A stretch of 38,537 nt of DNA from Gammaproteobacteria bacterium (GTDB taxonomy: Bacteria > Pseudomonadota > Gammaproteobacteria > Steroidobacterales > Steroidobacteraceae): NCBI GenBank assembly GCA_025355445.1, contig JANXZQ010000151.1, positions 1 through 38,537 of the forward strand. The letters are read 5' to 3'. Positions 21,942-30,274 of this stretch are shown here, one piece after another; position 1 is the first letter of the stretch, and the number at the start of each line of letters is the position of its first letter. Made by a program: the position numbers and the translations under genes. Below the pieces are notes generated by a model. That model saw only the letters and a list, made by a program, of their open reading frames with translations, was not told the origin of the DNA and did not search any database.

Positions 21942-23180
21942 TCACGCGCCGCCGCTTAAGCGACTGAGCAGTCCAGTGCGCCGGCGCACATCAGCACATA
22001 CTTTCTGCAAGCTGCCGGGATGGCGAACCTTGAGTCTTCCAGCCGCCGTCGCGAACGCGCTGGTGGCCTTGACGACGTCCTCAACGATGCGCGCCGCGCG
22101 TGCGACGCCCCATTCATCCGCTAGTGCGATTATTTCCATACCGGTCGGGCAGGCAAAGCCTTGCTGAAAAGACAGGGTGTGTTCGCCTCGACCGCTGATG
22201 TCCGGTACTAAATCGAACGCCGGTGCCAGGCGAAATCCATCGGGACGCGCAAGCATCCAGAAATTCTTGAGGTGATCATCAATATTGCCGATAGCGGCGT
22301 TGAAGACCATGTGCCGATACAGCGCGGCCAAGTCATCCGCAGGGGAAGCAGAATGTTTGCGCAACACTTGAGCGAGCTCAGAATAGCCGTGCACATAGAT
22401 GCCGGGACGCTCTTTGCACAGCGTGCGCAGACTCACCATGTGGTACCGACCGTCCTCGGCACTGACGTCGAAACGCTTGACCATGAGCACGCGCCGAGCG
22501 CCGATCGTCTGCAATCGCGACTCCGGGACTTCAAGTCCCGCGCGCCGAGCCAGCGTCAGACATGTTGCTTCGAGGCCAACGACGTCATAGGCATCATCGC
22601 GTGCGCGACTGGGGAATTTAGCGAGCCACTCTCCGGACTCATCGTGTACGAGCGCCTTGGGCCTCGCGCCGCCAGCGCGGCTGCTGCCCTCCAGGAGACG
22701 GCGAAACTCATCGCCCGGTGGCAGTGTCCCGGCCTCGAATTGTGCGGCCGCCGCCAAGAGCTTTGACAGCTCGGTGCTGGGAACACTTTGATCGGGATGA
22801 GGGGCGGTATCGGTCGCCGTAAATAGGAGTGCCCCGGTGCCGCCGCCGCGCATGCGCAGCAGCATCTCAGGTAATGTCGGCGTCCCGACATCGGTAATCG
22901 CCGCAGCGAGCAAGCGCCGACCCCAATCGTCCGGGAGCGCATCGTCGAACACCGCAAGAGGTGGATACAGCATCTCGGCGCGAAATCGTCGCGCGGCATC
23001 CAAAGGGAGAGACACCGGATCAAGCGCGAAGGCGCCGGCCTCGCTCGCCCACGCACGCGTGTATTCGAACTCGGATTCGAAACGCCCGCTGTTGCGGTCC
23101 GGAGCCGTCGTGGCCAACTCTCCGACCAGGCGGATCGCCCCCTCCCGGCGTCGCACCCAGACAAATATATGCTTGATCAA
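21942..23180 (-). CDS. hipA: HipA-family serine/threonine kinase toxin
   Basis: Type II toxin kinase with a HipA N-terminal subdomain (FESEFEYTRAWASEAGAFAL, then DPVSLPL) and a catalytic core. GGARPKALVHDESGEWLAKF is the P-loop-like and Lys region near residues 172-190. EVPESRLQTIGARRVLMVKR precedes the strand-hinge region, NIDDHLKNFWML holds the catalytic Asp/His/Asn near residues 300-310, and FDLVPD is the metal-binding DxD-like motif. At 412 aa it is full length. Its start overlaps the hipB stop by 4 nt (ATGA). HipA proteins phosphorylate translation factors such as GltX; the target here is not known. Confidence 0.93.
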   Translation of the reverse strand: MIKHIFVWVRRREGAIRLVGELATTAPDRNSGRFESEFEYTRAWASEAGAFALDPVSLPLDAARRFRAEMLYPPLAVFDDALPDDWGRRLLAAAITDVGTPTLPEMLLRMRGGGTGALLFTATDTAPHPDQSVPSTELSKLLAAAAQFEAGTLPPGDEFRRLLEGSSRAGGARPKALVHDESGEWLAKFPSRARDDAYDVVGLEATCLTLARRAGLEVPESRLQTIGARRVLMVKRFDVSAEDGRYHMVSLRTLCKERPGIYVHGYSELAQVLRKHSASPADDLAALYRHMVFNAAIGNIDDHLKNFWMLARPDGFRLAPAFDLVPDISGRGEHTLSFQQGFACPTGMEIIALADEWGVARAARIVEDVVKATSAFATAAGRLKVRHPGSLQKVCADVRRRTGLLSRLSGGA

Positions 23181-23479
23181 GCTCGTCTCGATGCGCGCTG
23201 TCTGCTGCGGGTACGCGGCATGCGCGCCTGCTCGAGGAGGCTCGCCTTGTGGGCCAACACGCCGTTCAGGTCATCGAGATGGTCAAGAACCCACAAGGCC
23301 TTGACCCAAGCGCCGATCTGAACCGTGGCCGTGCCATGCTCCATCGACCGGAGCGTTCCTGCGCTCACTCCAAGGCGCTGCGCGAAGACGGTCATGGTGT
23401 CATTACGCGCGAGACGCAATGTCTTCAGGCGGATCCCGAGCTCCGACAGATATTGCTGCTGCTCTTTAACATCTATCAT
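23177..23479 (-). CDS. hipB: HipB-like HTH (XRE) antitoxin
   Basis: A 100-aa helix-turn-helix protein: LGIRLKTLRLARNDTMTVFA, then QRLGVSAGTLRSMEHGTATV is a standard XRE domain, followed by an Ala/Arg-rich tail. ATG 23479 (MIDVKEQQQYL) is favoured over the upstream frame start because the upstream residues read through the promoter region. Coupled to hipA by a 4-nt overlap. As in other hipBA pairs it should neutralise HipA and repress the operon through the ATCTA-N8-TAGAT site at its own start. Confidence 0.88.
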   Translation of the reverse strand: MIDVKEQQQYLSELGIRLKTLRLARNDTMTVFAQRLGVSAGTLRSMEHGTATVQIGAWVKALWVLDHLDDLNGVLAHKASLLEQARMPRTRSRQRASRRA

Positions 23480-23488
23480 AATGTAGAT
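23471..23488. promoter_or_regulatory. Putative HipB operator ATCTA-N8-TAGAT
   Basis: Two 5-bp arms (ATCTA and TAGAT) separated by 8 bp overlap the hipB start codon. The same 5-8-5 geometry is known for the E. coli HipB operator (TATCC-N8-GGATA), though the arm sequence differs. Only one copy is obvious here. Confidence 0.5.
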
Positions 23489-23986
23489 AAATGGCCACTT
23501 GTCGCCAGAACTAACAGTATAGCAGAGATTAATTATCACTGCAGTCAGCCGGCATCACCTCCACCGAAGTAGCTCCCTCTGGTGGCATCAAGGAATCGGG
23601 TACCGGCCGCATCGGAACTTGCACTTGAGTTGATGACGCGCGGCGGTGCCGCCGCTGGCAAGCATCGATCGCTCGACAGGGGGACCGTCGTCGAGGGCGC
23701 GCGTTCGGCGATCGGGAGCTGCCATTGACGGACCAGACGGCGTTCATGGAGACTCAAAGCAAGCTTGCGGCTTTCAAACAACGCTAGTCGCGTTGTTGCC
23801 TGACCACTCAGCACCGTAGGCATTAACTGACTCGGAATGACGTCACGCGACAATTGCGTCTCAGCGTTGCGTGGTCATACTGGCACTTCGAACTGGTTGG
23901 CTAATTGGTCTCTTCGATACACGACGAAAGCCGTCAGAAATTCACCGGCTCACTCGCAATCTTCCCGTCACTTAATGGAGAATCGT
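23489..23986. other. About 500-bp gap with no confident gene
   Basis: This region upstream of hipB and of the small secreted-protein gene contains a 102-codon minus-strand open frame (23545-23853) of poor coding character and a short GC-rich inverted repeat GCGGCGG-tg-CCGCCGC (23640-23655). The left end is AT-rich and holds the hipB promoter (a candidate -10 TATACT at 23516-23521). Nothing else can be supported. Confidence 0.4.
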
Positions 23987-24232
23987 ATGACTCGGTTACT
24001 CGCCCCCTTGGCAATCGCCGCAATGATGTTGGTCGGCTCATATACCTTTGCCGATGACGAAGTCAGTCAAGCAGGAATGGCACAGCAGCATAAAATGATG
24101 AAGGACTGCATGGCCAAGCACGCAGCAGAGGACACCCGCATGACCAAAGGCGATATGGAAAAAATATGCAAAGAGGAAGTCAAGTCGCAAATGAATAACT
24201 CGAACGCGATGTCGGACTCACCTCAAAAATAG
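23987..24232 (+). CDS. Small secreted Cys/Met-rich protein (81 aa)
   Basis: Signal peptide MTRLLAPLAIAAMMLVGSYT then FADDE, with a mature helical domain of about 55 residues rich in Met, Lys and acidic residues and two cysteines spaced for a disulfide (KMMKDCMAKHAAEDTRM and KICKEEVKSQM). GGAG lies 6 nt before ATG 23987, which is why I did not use the ATG at 23975 or the longer frame. It should be periplasmic. I do not recognise the family; metal binding or acid/stress protection is possible but unproven. It is followed by a strong hairpin. Confidence 0.65.
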   Translation: MTRLLAPLAIAAMMLVGSYTFADDEVSQAGMAQQHKMMKDCMAKHAAEDTRMTKGDMEKICKEEVKSQMNNSNAMSDSPQK

Positions 24233-24247
24233 AAGCCGCGCGCTAAG

Positions 24248-24288
24248 TTGGCGGCGAACAACCTACGTATCGGTTGACTCGCCGCCAA
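24248..24288 (+). terminator. Composite hairpin after the small secreted-protein gene
   Basis: TTGGCGGCGA (24248-24257) pairs perfectly with TCGCCGCCAA (24279-24288), and an inner CAACC/GGTTG helix (24259-24263 with 24272-24276) closes an 8-nt loop. It begins 15 nt after the stop. No T-tract follows, so it is a terminator or 3' stabiliser of lower certainty. Confidence 0.5.
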
Positions 24289-24308
24289 ATGTCTAACCAA
24301 ATGTCTAA
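24285..24308. repeat. Exact tandem 12-bp duplication
   Basis: CCAAATGTCTAA occurs twice back to back (24285-24296 and 24297-24308), directly on the 3' arm of the hairpin. It looks like a recent slippage duplication. Confidence 0.8.
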
Positions 24309-24528
24309 TTAGTCATCGTCGCCGCCGAAACCGCTTTGGCTGCGACCGATATCCATAACCGTTTACGCTCGTCGGATTGCCCATTTGTAGGGTCATTGCT
24401 GTAGGCCGTTCCCTCCCTCAGAAGTCTTTGGCCGCCTACATCAATCTGGCAACGCAAGGCGCTTACTGAAATCTCGCTTTGGCGAGCAACCCCAGCGCTT
24501 ATTCAGCACACAAACCAGGGGAAATCAC

Positions 24529-25077
24529 ATGGCCGGTAAAAACACCGCAGTCTTCGGAATCTACAAATCAGGTGAGTCCGCAGAACGCGCCGTTGACTCC
24601 ATTATCGCCGCCGGATTCCCCAGCTCCAATATTTCCGTGCTACTTCCCGATACACGTAGCACCAAAGAATTCGCTCATGAGAAGGATACCAAGGCTCCCG
24701 AGGGAACTACTGCCGGCGTGACCACGGGTGGTGTCATTGGCGGCACACTGGGCGTGCTTGCCGGCGTTGGCGCCTTGGCTATTCCGGGCGTAGGTCCTCT
24801 CATCGCGGCCGGTCCGATCATGGCAGGCCTGGCGGGATTAGGTGTGGGCGGCGCCATTGGCGGCGTCGTCGGGGCATTGGTTGGCATGGGGATCCCTGAA
24901 TATGAAGCAAAACGCTATGAGGGTCAGGTGAAAGGCGGCGGCACGCTGTTATCCGTGCATTGCGACTCGTCCGAGGAAGTCTCTCGCGCCAAAGACCTTT
25001 TGAAATCAACGGGCGCGACCGACATCGCCTCCTCTGGCGAGAGCGCTAGCACGACCTCAACCACGCGGGTGGCATAA
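24529..25077 (+). CDS. General stress protein 17M-like, Gly-rich membrane-spanning protein
   Basis: The first 50 residues (AVFGIYKSGESAERAVDSII, then AAGFPSSNISVLLPD) form the GSP17M-like domain. A long Gly/Ala/Val-rich hydrophobic part (about residues 65-125, with GGVIGGTLGVLAG and VGALAIPGVGPLIAAGPIMA) is likely two membrane-inserting or channel-like helices. A small C-terminal domain (GTLLSVHCDSSEEVSRAKDL, then LKSTGATDI) repeats the first fold. This three-part layout is seen in low-temperature or general stress-induced proteins of soil bacteria. GGGGA lies 7 nt before the ATG. It begins a small group of stress-type genes. Confidence 0.82.
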   Translation: MAGKNTAVFGIYKSGESAERAVDSIIAAGFPSSNISVLLPDTRSTKEFAHEKDTKAPEGTTAGVTTGGVIGGTLGVLAGVGALAIPGVGPLIAAGPIMAGLAGLGVGGAIGGVVGALVGMGIPEYEAKRYEGQVKGGGTLLSVHCDSSEEVSRAKDLLKSTGATDIASSGESASTTSTTRVA

Positions 25078-25138
25078 GCCTTCCTCGGCACAGCGCAGCG
25101 CCTAAGTATAACGCTTGGGAAAAGACAACGGAGTCACC

Positions 25139-25555
25139 ATGAAAAAACGCTATTTCTTTTTGGTCCTTGCCTCTGTTCTCGCGGGATTGGCGGCTCAGAG
25201 CGCGGTCGCTCAAACGCCCCGGGCAGTGTCGTCCGACACCGCGACCCCTACGACGCGTGCAGATAACAGCAAAGCCAACAAAATGGACAGCACCAATACC
25301 ACCGCGACGGCGGATGCGCAGAAAGACAATGCCAACGATCGGAAGATTACGCAGAGCATTCGCAAAAGCGTGATGGCGGATAAGTCGCTCTCAACCTATG
25401 CGCACAACGTAAAGATTGTAGCGATCAACGGCAGCGTGACATTGAACGGCGTGGTTCGCTCGGATCAAGAAAGGGCCAGCATCGAGGCGAAGGCCGTCGC
25501 GGTGGCTGGCCAAAGTCACGTGGTCAACGATCTCAAAGTCACACCGAAGTCTTAA
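25139..25555 (+). CDS. BON-domain periplasmic protein
   Basis: A signal peptide (MKKRYFFLVLASVLAGLAAQ, then SAVAQ), a Thr/Ala/Asn-rich linker, and one BON domain (DRKITQSIRKSVMADKSLST, AHNVKIVAINGSVTLNGVVR, IEAKAVAVAGQSHVVNDLKV) of about 70 residues. BON domains bind phospholipid surfaces; OsmY-type proteins have two copies while this has one. Start at ATG 25139 with GGAG upstream. It lies between GSP17M-like and DUF1328 genes, consistent with an osmotic or envelope stress set. Confidence 0.9.
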   Translation: MKKRYFFLVLASVLAGLAAQSAVAQTPRAVSSDTATPTTRADNSKANKMDSTNTTATADAQKDNANDRKITQSIRKSVMADKSLSTYAHNVKIVAINGSVTLNGVVRSDQERASIEAKAVAVAGQSHVVNDLKVTPKS

Positions 25556-25602
25556 GCGAGATTATTCGAGCCCAATAGCCTTGCATAAAATAGAGAGTCA
25601 CT

Positions 25603-25767
25603 ATGCTGCATTACGCCATCGTATTTCTAGTCGTTGCTTTAATTGCTGCCGTCTTCGGATTCGGCGGCATCGCCGCCGGTGCCGCAGGCATCGCGAAAGT
25701 GCTATTTGTCGTATTCCTGATCGGCGCGATCGTGAGTTTCTTTATGCATAGTCGGCGAAGGGTCTAA
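25603..25767 (+). CDS. DUF1328 small membrane protein (YtjA-like)
   Basis: A 54-aa protein ([20 protein letters not shown], then [20 protein letters not shown], ending SRRRV) with two membrane helices joined by a Gly/Ala turn and a basic C-terminus. This is the standard DUF1328/UPF0391 pattern. GAGAG precedes the ATG. It is in line after the BON gene with 47 nt between, and its last 66 nt overlap the 3' end of the convergent DUF885 gene. The role of the family is unknown, though it is typical of stress-induced small membrane proteins. Confidence 0.92.
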   Translation: MLHYAIVFLVVALIAAVFGFGGIAAGAAGIAKVLFVVFLIGAIVSFFMHSRRRV

Positions 25768-27546
25768 TTCGGCGGTTTTCACCCCGAGCTTCTGCGCCCT
25801 AATCCAGCTATTCGTCCGGGAATCCAGTAGATCGAGCGGCACAACGCCGCCGTTCAGCATCTGGTCGTGGAAGGTACGCCGGTCGAATTTCGCCCCAAGG
25901 GCCTTCTCTGCGCGGGCACGAAGCTCGCGGAACTTCAATTGTCCCAGCTTGTAGGAGAGCGCCTGCGCGGGCCACGCGATGTAGCGATCCGTTTCGGACT
26001 GGATGGTGGGCTCGTCGATGGCGCCGGACTGGCGAAAGAAAGCGACCACTTGATCGCGGCTCCAACCTTCCGAGTGCAGCCCGGTATCGACCACAAGCCG
26101 CACCGCGCGAAACAGCTCACTGGAGAGGCGGCCGTAGTCGCTCACCGGATCCTGGTAGAACCCCACTTCCTTGCCGAGTTGTTCGGCATACAGCGCCCAA
26201 CCCTCGATGTATCCGGAGTTCTGGCTATGCTGGCGGAACTTGGGCAGCCCCACCATCTGCTGCGCCACCGACAGCTGCATGTGGTGTCCCGGAATGCCCT
26301 CGTGATACGCCGTGGCCTCGTCGTCGATCAGCGAGCGCTGGGCAAAGTTGGACACCGCTACGACGATGCGGCCGGGACGTTTGCCGTCGGGAGTGCCGGT
26401 TTGGTAATGAGTGGCGTTGGCTGCCTGGAATGCCGGCATGGCTTCGACGGTGACCGGCGAACCCGGGATGTAAGTAAACAGGGTCGGCAGCTTGGGCTGC
26501 ATCTGGTCGACGTATTGACGGAAGACCTCGACGATCTGCTCGGCGGAGGTGGGCTTGTACTTGGGGTCGGTCTCGACTGATGCACGGAACGCTGCCAAAT
26601 CCGCGAATCCTGCCTTGTGCGCAATGCCGGTCATTTCAGTCTGAATACGCTCGATCTCTTGCAGACCGATGCGATGAATTTGCTCGGGAGATAGGTCGCT
26701 GACCGTGGTGCGGCTATGGATGTTGTTCAGATAGCGGCGCGCGCCTCCGGGAAGCGAGGCGGCACTCAGTACGGTGCGGCCGTGCGGCGCGTACTCCGCG
26801 ACGATGAAACCTGCAAATGCCCGGTAGGCGGGCAGTACTTCATTGTTGACCGCATCGGTGATCGCCCGAGTCAGGCGTTGCTGATCGTCCGCGGAGATAC
26901 TCGCTGGAAATTTCCGGGTGGGCAGCAGGAACGGATCCGCATCGATGACTCCTTGGCACTGCCCGGGAACCTTGTCGATGAGAAAACGCACCGGCATGAG
27001 GTTGTCCTTCAAGCCCGCGCGCAATACCTCTTGAGTCTGGGTGAAGACCCGGGTTATTTGCCGCAAGCGCGCGATGTAGTCCTCGTACTGCTTCACCGAG
27101 TCGAAGGGCACGGCCAACGGCAGGTCGGCGAGTCGCACGTGCGGGCCATCCATCTGGCTCACCGGCATCTCGTATTCCCTGAAGGCATGATTTTCCATGC
27201 GCTGGCGCAGCGTGGCGCTCAGAACCGCATGCGATAGCACGTCTTGCTCGGGGAGACCGGCGGTGGAAATCGCATCCAGACGGGTGAGGAAGGTTTGATC
27301 CCTGGCCTGCTGGTCGGCAATTCCCGCGAGCGAGTAGTCGTCCAGCCTATCGTTGTAGCGGTAGTCCCCGTAGCCCGTCGCACGTTCGGGATGCGCCTTG
27401 AGCTCGGACTGGTAGTAATCCTCAAAGAGTGAGTTCTGCGCCGCAACCCGGGAATCGACTGAAGCCGGCGCGGCGCCGAAAGAGGTGCCGGCAGCGACGC
27501 AGAAACAACAGGCGCCGAGCAGCAGAGAGAGGTATTTTTTTTGCAT
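25702..27546 (-). CDS. DUF885 family secreted metallopeptidase-like protein
   Basis: A signal peptide ([20 protein letters not shown], then TSFGAAPAS) and a 585-residue DUF885 domain. The zinc-site motif is [13 protein letters not shown] (His415 and following His), preceded by [14 protein letters not shown] and followed by [17 protein letters not shown], all as in DUF885 proteins. The enzyme is expected to be a periplasmic peptidase, substrate unknown. The usual C-terminal block ([13 protein letters not shown]) ends near residue 583, yet this copy carries about 30 additional residues antisense to the DUF1328 gene, so the stop may have moved downstream. It is divergent from the LysE gene with 38 bp between starts. 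Confidence 0.93.
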   Translation of the reverse strand: MQKKYLSLLLGACCFCVAAGTSFGAAPASVDSRVAAQNSLFEDYYQSELKAHPERATGYGDYRYNDRLDDYSLAGIADQQARDQTFLTRLDAISTAGLPEQDVLSHAVLSATLRQRMENHAFREYEMPVSQMDGPHVRLADLPLAVPFDSVKQYEDYIARLRQITRVFTQTQEVLRAGLKDNLMPVRFLIDKVPGQCQGVIDADPFLLPTRKFPASISADDQQRLTRAITDAVNNEVLPAYRAFAGFIVAEYAPHGRTVLSAASLPGGARRYLNNIHSRTTVSDLSPEQIHRIGLQEIERIQTEMTGIAHKAGFADLAAFRASVETDPKYKPTSAEQIVEVFRQYVDQMQPKLPTLFTYIPGSPVTVEAMPAFQAANATHYQTGTPDGKRPGRIVVAVSNFAQRSLIDDEATAYHEGIPGHHMQLSVAQQMVGLPKFRQHSQNSGYIEGWALYAEQLGKEVGFYQDPVSDYGRLSSELFRAVRLVVDTGLHSEGWSRDQVVAFFRQSGAIDEPTIQSETDRYIAWPAQALSYKLGQLKFRELRARAEKALGAKFDRRTFHDQMLNGGVVPLDLLDSRTNSWIRAQKLGVKTAELDPSPTMHKETHDRADQEYDK

Positions 27547-27584
27547 GCTGGTAGGCTAACGGCTCTGGTATCGGGAATGCAATC

Positions 27585-28235
27585 ATGACGTTCAAAACTT
27601 GGCTGTTGTTCTTGGTGATGGAGACGGCGCTGTCCCTGTCGCCGGGGCCGGCGGTATTCTACGTGGTGTCGCAGGGCGTGCGCGGTGCGTTGCGGCGCGC
27701 TCTGCCGGCGGCCGCCGGCATCATCAGCGCCAACGCCATTTACTTCACGCTGTCGGCCACCAGCTTGGGCGCGATTATTGCCGCCAGCGCGCGGTTTTTT
27801 ACGATTGCCAAATGGGCGGGCGCGGCCTACCTGATTTATCTGGGAATCAAGGCGCTGCTCTCGGCGGGCGCGAGCCATGCCGTGGCTCTGGGGGAAATCG
27901 CGCCGGTGGAACAGGGCGATCGGCGCCGTGTCTACTTGGGAGCGCTCACATTGCAACTCGCGAACCCCAAGGCGCTTTTGTTCTTTTTGGCGCTGCTGCC
28001 GCAATTCATCGACCCGGCGCAAGCGGTCGTGCCGCAGATGCTGATACTGGCGGTCACTTCGATGCTGCCGGAATTCTGCATACTGTTGGGTTATGGCTGG
28101 CTCGCTCACCGCGCGCTGCGTGCATCGGCGAAGTTCGGCGTGTCGAGTAATATGAACCGCTGGCTGGCCTGGATCGAGGGCGCAGGTTTGTTCGGCTGCG
28201 CAACTCTGGTGTTGAAATTCAATCGAGCCCCATAA
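27585..28235 (+). CDS. LysE-family amino acid or metabolite exporter
   Basis: Inner-membrane exporter of the LysE/RhtB superfamily. The N-terminal ETALSLSPGPAVFYVVSQGV is the family motif (SPGP), followed by GIISANAIYFTLSATSLGAI, AGAAYLIYLGIKAL and FLLALLPQFIDPAQAVVPQM-like blocks. Six membrane helices are expected. At 216 aa it is full length. It is divergent from DUF885 and 2 nt before the GTG of the S9 peptidase gene, so the two are likely cotranscribed: a peptidase supplying amino acids and an exporter removing excess would fit, but that is inference. Confidence 0.92.
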   Translation: MTFKTWLLFLVMETALSLSPGPAVFYVVSQGVRGALRRALPAAAGIISANAIYFTLSATSLGAIIAASARFFTIAKWAGAAYLIYLGIKALLSAGASHAVALGEIAPVEQGDRRRVYLGALTLQLANPKALLFFLALLPQFIDPAQAVVPQMLILAVTSMLPEFCILLGYGWLAHRALRASAKFGVSSNMNRWLAWIEGAGLFGCATLVLKFNRAP

Positions 28236-28237
28236 GA

Positions 28238-30229
28238 GTGAGTACAGGGAGAGTGACCATCAGACCGCTCTGCGCCTTCCGCATCGCTTACGCAATAGTC
28301 TTCGCCGCGGCTTGCGCCGCGAGCGCCGCCGCGGCTGACGCGTCGCCGCCCGTACCGCAGCGCGTGCACAGGTTTCTACGCGTCGAAATCTCACCCAACG
28401 CCGCGTTCGTGGCATCCATCGAAGGCGACTCGCCGCCGAACGGATTTTATCCGCCGCTGCGGGATCTCGTGATCAGACGCGTGCGCGACGGTGCGGCGAC
28501 CAAGATTTCGTTGCCCTGCGGCGCGGTTGCGGAGTGCTGGCCGGGTGCTCCGGCGTGGACCCCGGATGGCAGGCATTTGAGCTTCAGCCTGCGGACGCCG
28601 GGAAGTCATGCGCGCGCGGTATACACGGTGGCGGCCGACGGCAGCGGTCTCAGCAAGCTGTTGGATTTCGGCGGGACCATCGAGGATCTCAAGTACGGTC
28701 CGGACGGACGCTTAAGTATGCTGGCCACGGAAAATGCCAACAAGGAGCTCGGCGCAACGGAGGCGGGCGCGCCCATCGCCGGAGATCTGGATGCGGCAAC
28801 TCCGGAACAGCGCATCGCCGTTCTCGACAAGAACAATGTGCGCTGGGTGTCGCCGCCCGATCTATTCGTTTACGAATACGATTGGCGCCCGGGCGGAAGA
28901 GGGTTCGTGGGTACTGCTGCGCCCGGCGATGGCGATAACAATTGGTGGAGCGCCAAGCTGTACGCGTTCGCGGACGCCGGCGGCCTTGCCAAGGTCATCT
29001 ATACCCCCAGGGATATGCGTCAGCAGATTGCCACGCCGAAGGTGTCGCGCGACGGCTCTACCGTGGCCTTCATTGCGGGAATCATGAGCGATTTTGGTTC
29101 CACCGGCGGTGACGTGTACACGTTGCCCGTAGAAGGCGGCCGCGCCCTCAACATCACGCCTACGATGCGCGCATCGGCCACTGCACTGGCCTGGAATTGC
29201 GATGGCCGGCTGCATGCGCAGCTGCTCGCCGGAGATAAGACCCAATTGGTGGATCTCGGTCTGGGCCGCGAACCGGCGACACCGGTGGCCATGTGGAACG
29301 GTCAGGAAACTTTGAGCAATGGCGACGGCTATGTGTCGGTCGCTTGCCCGACGGGCGTTACGGCTGCGGCGCGAGAATCCTTTACGGCAGCCCCGGAGAT
29401 ACTGGTCGGCGCCTCCGGACACTGGCGGTATCTGACATCGGTCAATGCCGAGTTGCACACTCCGGCGCGGGTCAAGAGCATTTGGTGGCAGAGCGATGGC
29501 TTCAATGTGCAGGGGTGGCTGTTGCTGCCCGAGCATGCGAATGGAAGCCTGCCGATGGTGACCAACGTTCACGGCGGCCCGGCCGCTGCCGCGACGCCGT
29601 TCTTCGCCGGACCCGGACTCACCACCACGCTGCTCGAACATGGTTACGCCCTGTTTCGGCCGAACCCGCGCGGCAGCTACGGTCAAGGCGAGAATTTTAC
29701 CCTGGCGAACGTCCGCGATTTCGGCCATGGCGATCTGCGCGATATCCTGGCCGGCATTGATGCCGCGGCGAAGGCCGCGCCCATTGATACCGCACGCCTG
29801 GGAATTATCGGCGGCAGCTATGGCGGGTTCATGACCATGTGGGCCGTGACTCAGACCAACCGCTTCAAAGCGGCGGTGGCGGCCGCCGGCATCAGCAACT
29901 GGCTGTCTTACTACGGCGAGAACGGCATCGACGCCTGGATGCTGCCGTATTTTGGCGCGTCCGCATACGACGATCCCGCCATCTACGCGCAGTCCTCGGC
30001 GATCAACTACATGCGCAACGTGAAGACACCGACCTTCGCCTACGTCGGCGAGCGGGATATCGAGTGCCCGGCGCCGCAGACGCAGGAGTTCTGGCACGCC
30101 ATGAAGGCCATGAACGTGCCGACGTCCATCATGATCTACCCGGGGGAAGGTCATGGTCTGCGCGATCCCGTTCACAGCGCCGACGCCATGCAGCGCACTC
30201 TGGACTGGTTCGATCGCTATCTGAAGTGA
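28238..30229 (+). CDS. S9 family prolyl oligopeptidase-type peptidase
   Basis: Signal peptide (RIAYAIVFAAACAASAAAAD) followed by a beta-propeller-like N-terminal domain (residues about 40-400) and an alpha/beta hydrolase domain. The catalytic serine is Ser527 in GIIGGSYGGFMTMW. The aspartate is in YVGERDIECPAPQ and the histidine in YPGEGHGLRD, so the triad is complete. The oxyanion/adjacent strand VTNVHGGPAAAATPF is also visible. At 663 aa it matches DPP4/acylaminoacyl-peptidase-type S9 members. It would act in the periplasm. Starts at GTG 28238; a GTG at 28253 is an alternative. Confidence 0.93.
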   Translation: MSTGRVTIRPLCAFRIAYAIVFAAACAASAAAADASPPVPQRVHRFLRVEISPNAAFVASIEGDSPPNGFYPPLRDLVIRRVRDGAATKISLPCGAVAECWPGAPAWTPDGRHLSFSLRTPGSHARAVYTVAADGSGLSKLLDFGGTIEDLKYGPDGRLSMLATENANKELGATEAGAPIAGDLDAATPEQRIAVLDKNNVRWVSPPDLFVYEYDWRPGGRGFVGTAAPGDGDNNWWSAKLYAFADAGGLAKVIYTPRDMRQQIATPKVSRDGSTVAFIAGIMSDFGSTGGDVYTLPVEGGRALNITPTMRASATALAWNCDGRLHAQLLAGDKTQLVDLGLGREPATPVAMWNGQETLSNGDGYVSVACPTGVTAAARESFTAAPEILVGASGHWRYLTSVNAELHTPARVKSIWWQSDGFNVQGWLLLPEHANGSLPMVTNVHGGPAAAATPFFAGPGLTTTLLEHGYALFRPNPRGSYGQGENFTLANVRDFGHGDLRDILAGIDAAAKAAPIDTARLGIIGGSYGGFMTMWAVTQTNRFKAAVAAAGISNWLSYYGENGIDAWMLPYFGASAYDDPAIYAQSSAINYMRNVKTPTFAYVGERDIECPAPQTQEFWHAMKAMNVPTSIMIYPGEGHGLRDPVHSADAMQRTLDWFDRYLK

Positions 30230-30247
30230 CGGCCGGCCGACGGAGCT

Positions 30248-30263
30248 TGGCACAGGGCTTGCT
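30248..30263 (+). promoter_or_regulatory. Sigma54 (-24/-12) promoter of fliK
   Basis: TGGCAC-AGGGC-TTGCT matches the RpoN consensus TGGCAC-N5-TTGCW at every position. The -12 GC lies at 30261-30262, so transcription should begin near 30274, one base before the fliK ATG. RpoN with FleQ-type activators controls flagellar genes in polarly flagellated gammaproteobacteria. An activator site was not found. Confidence 0.8.
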
Positions 30264-30274
30264 ATTTCCGGGGT

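Noticed and set aside
23545-23853. 102-codon minus-strand open frame
   Set aside because: Composition is Arg/Ser/Pro-rich without a ribosome-binding site or recognisable motif, typical of a GC-rich spurious frame.
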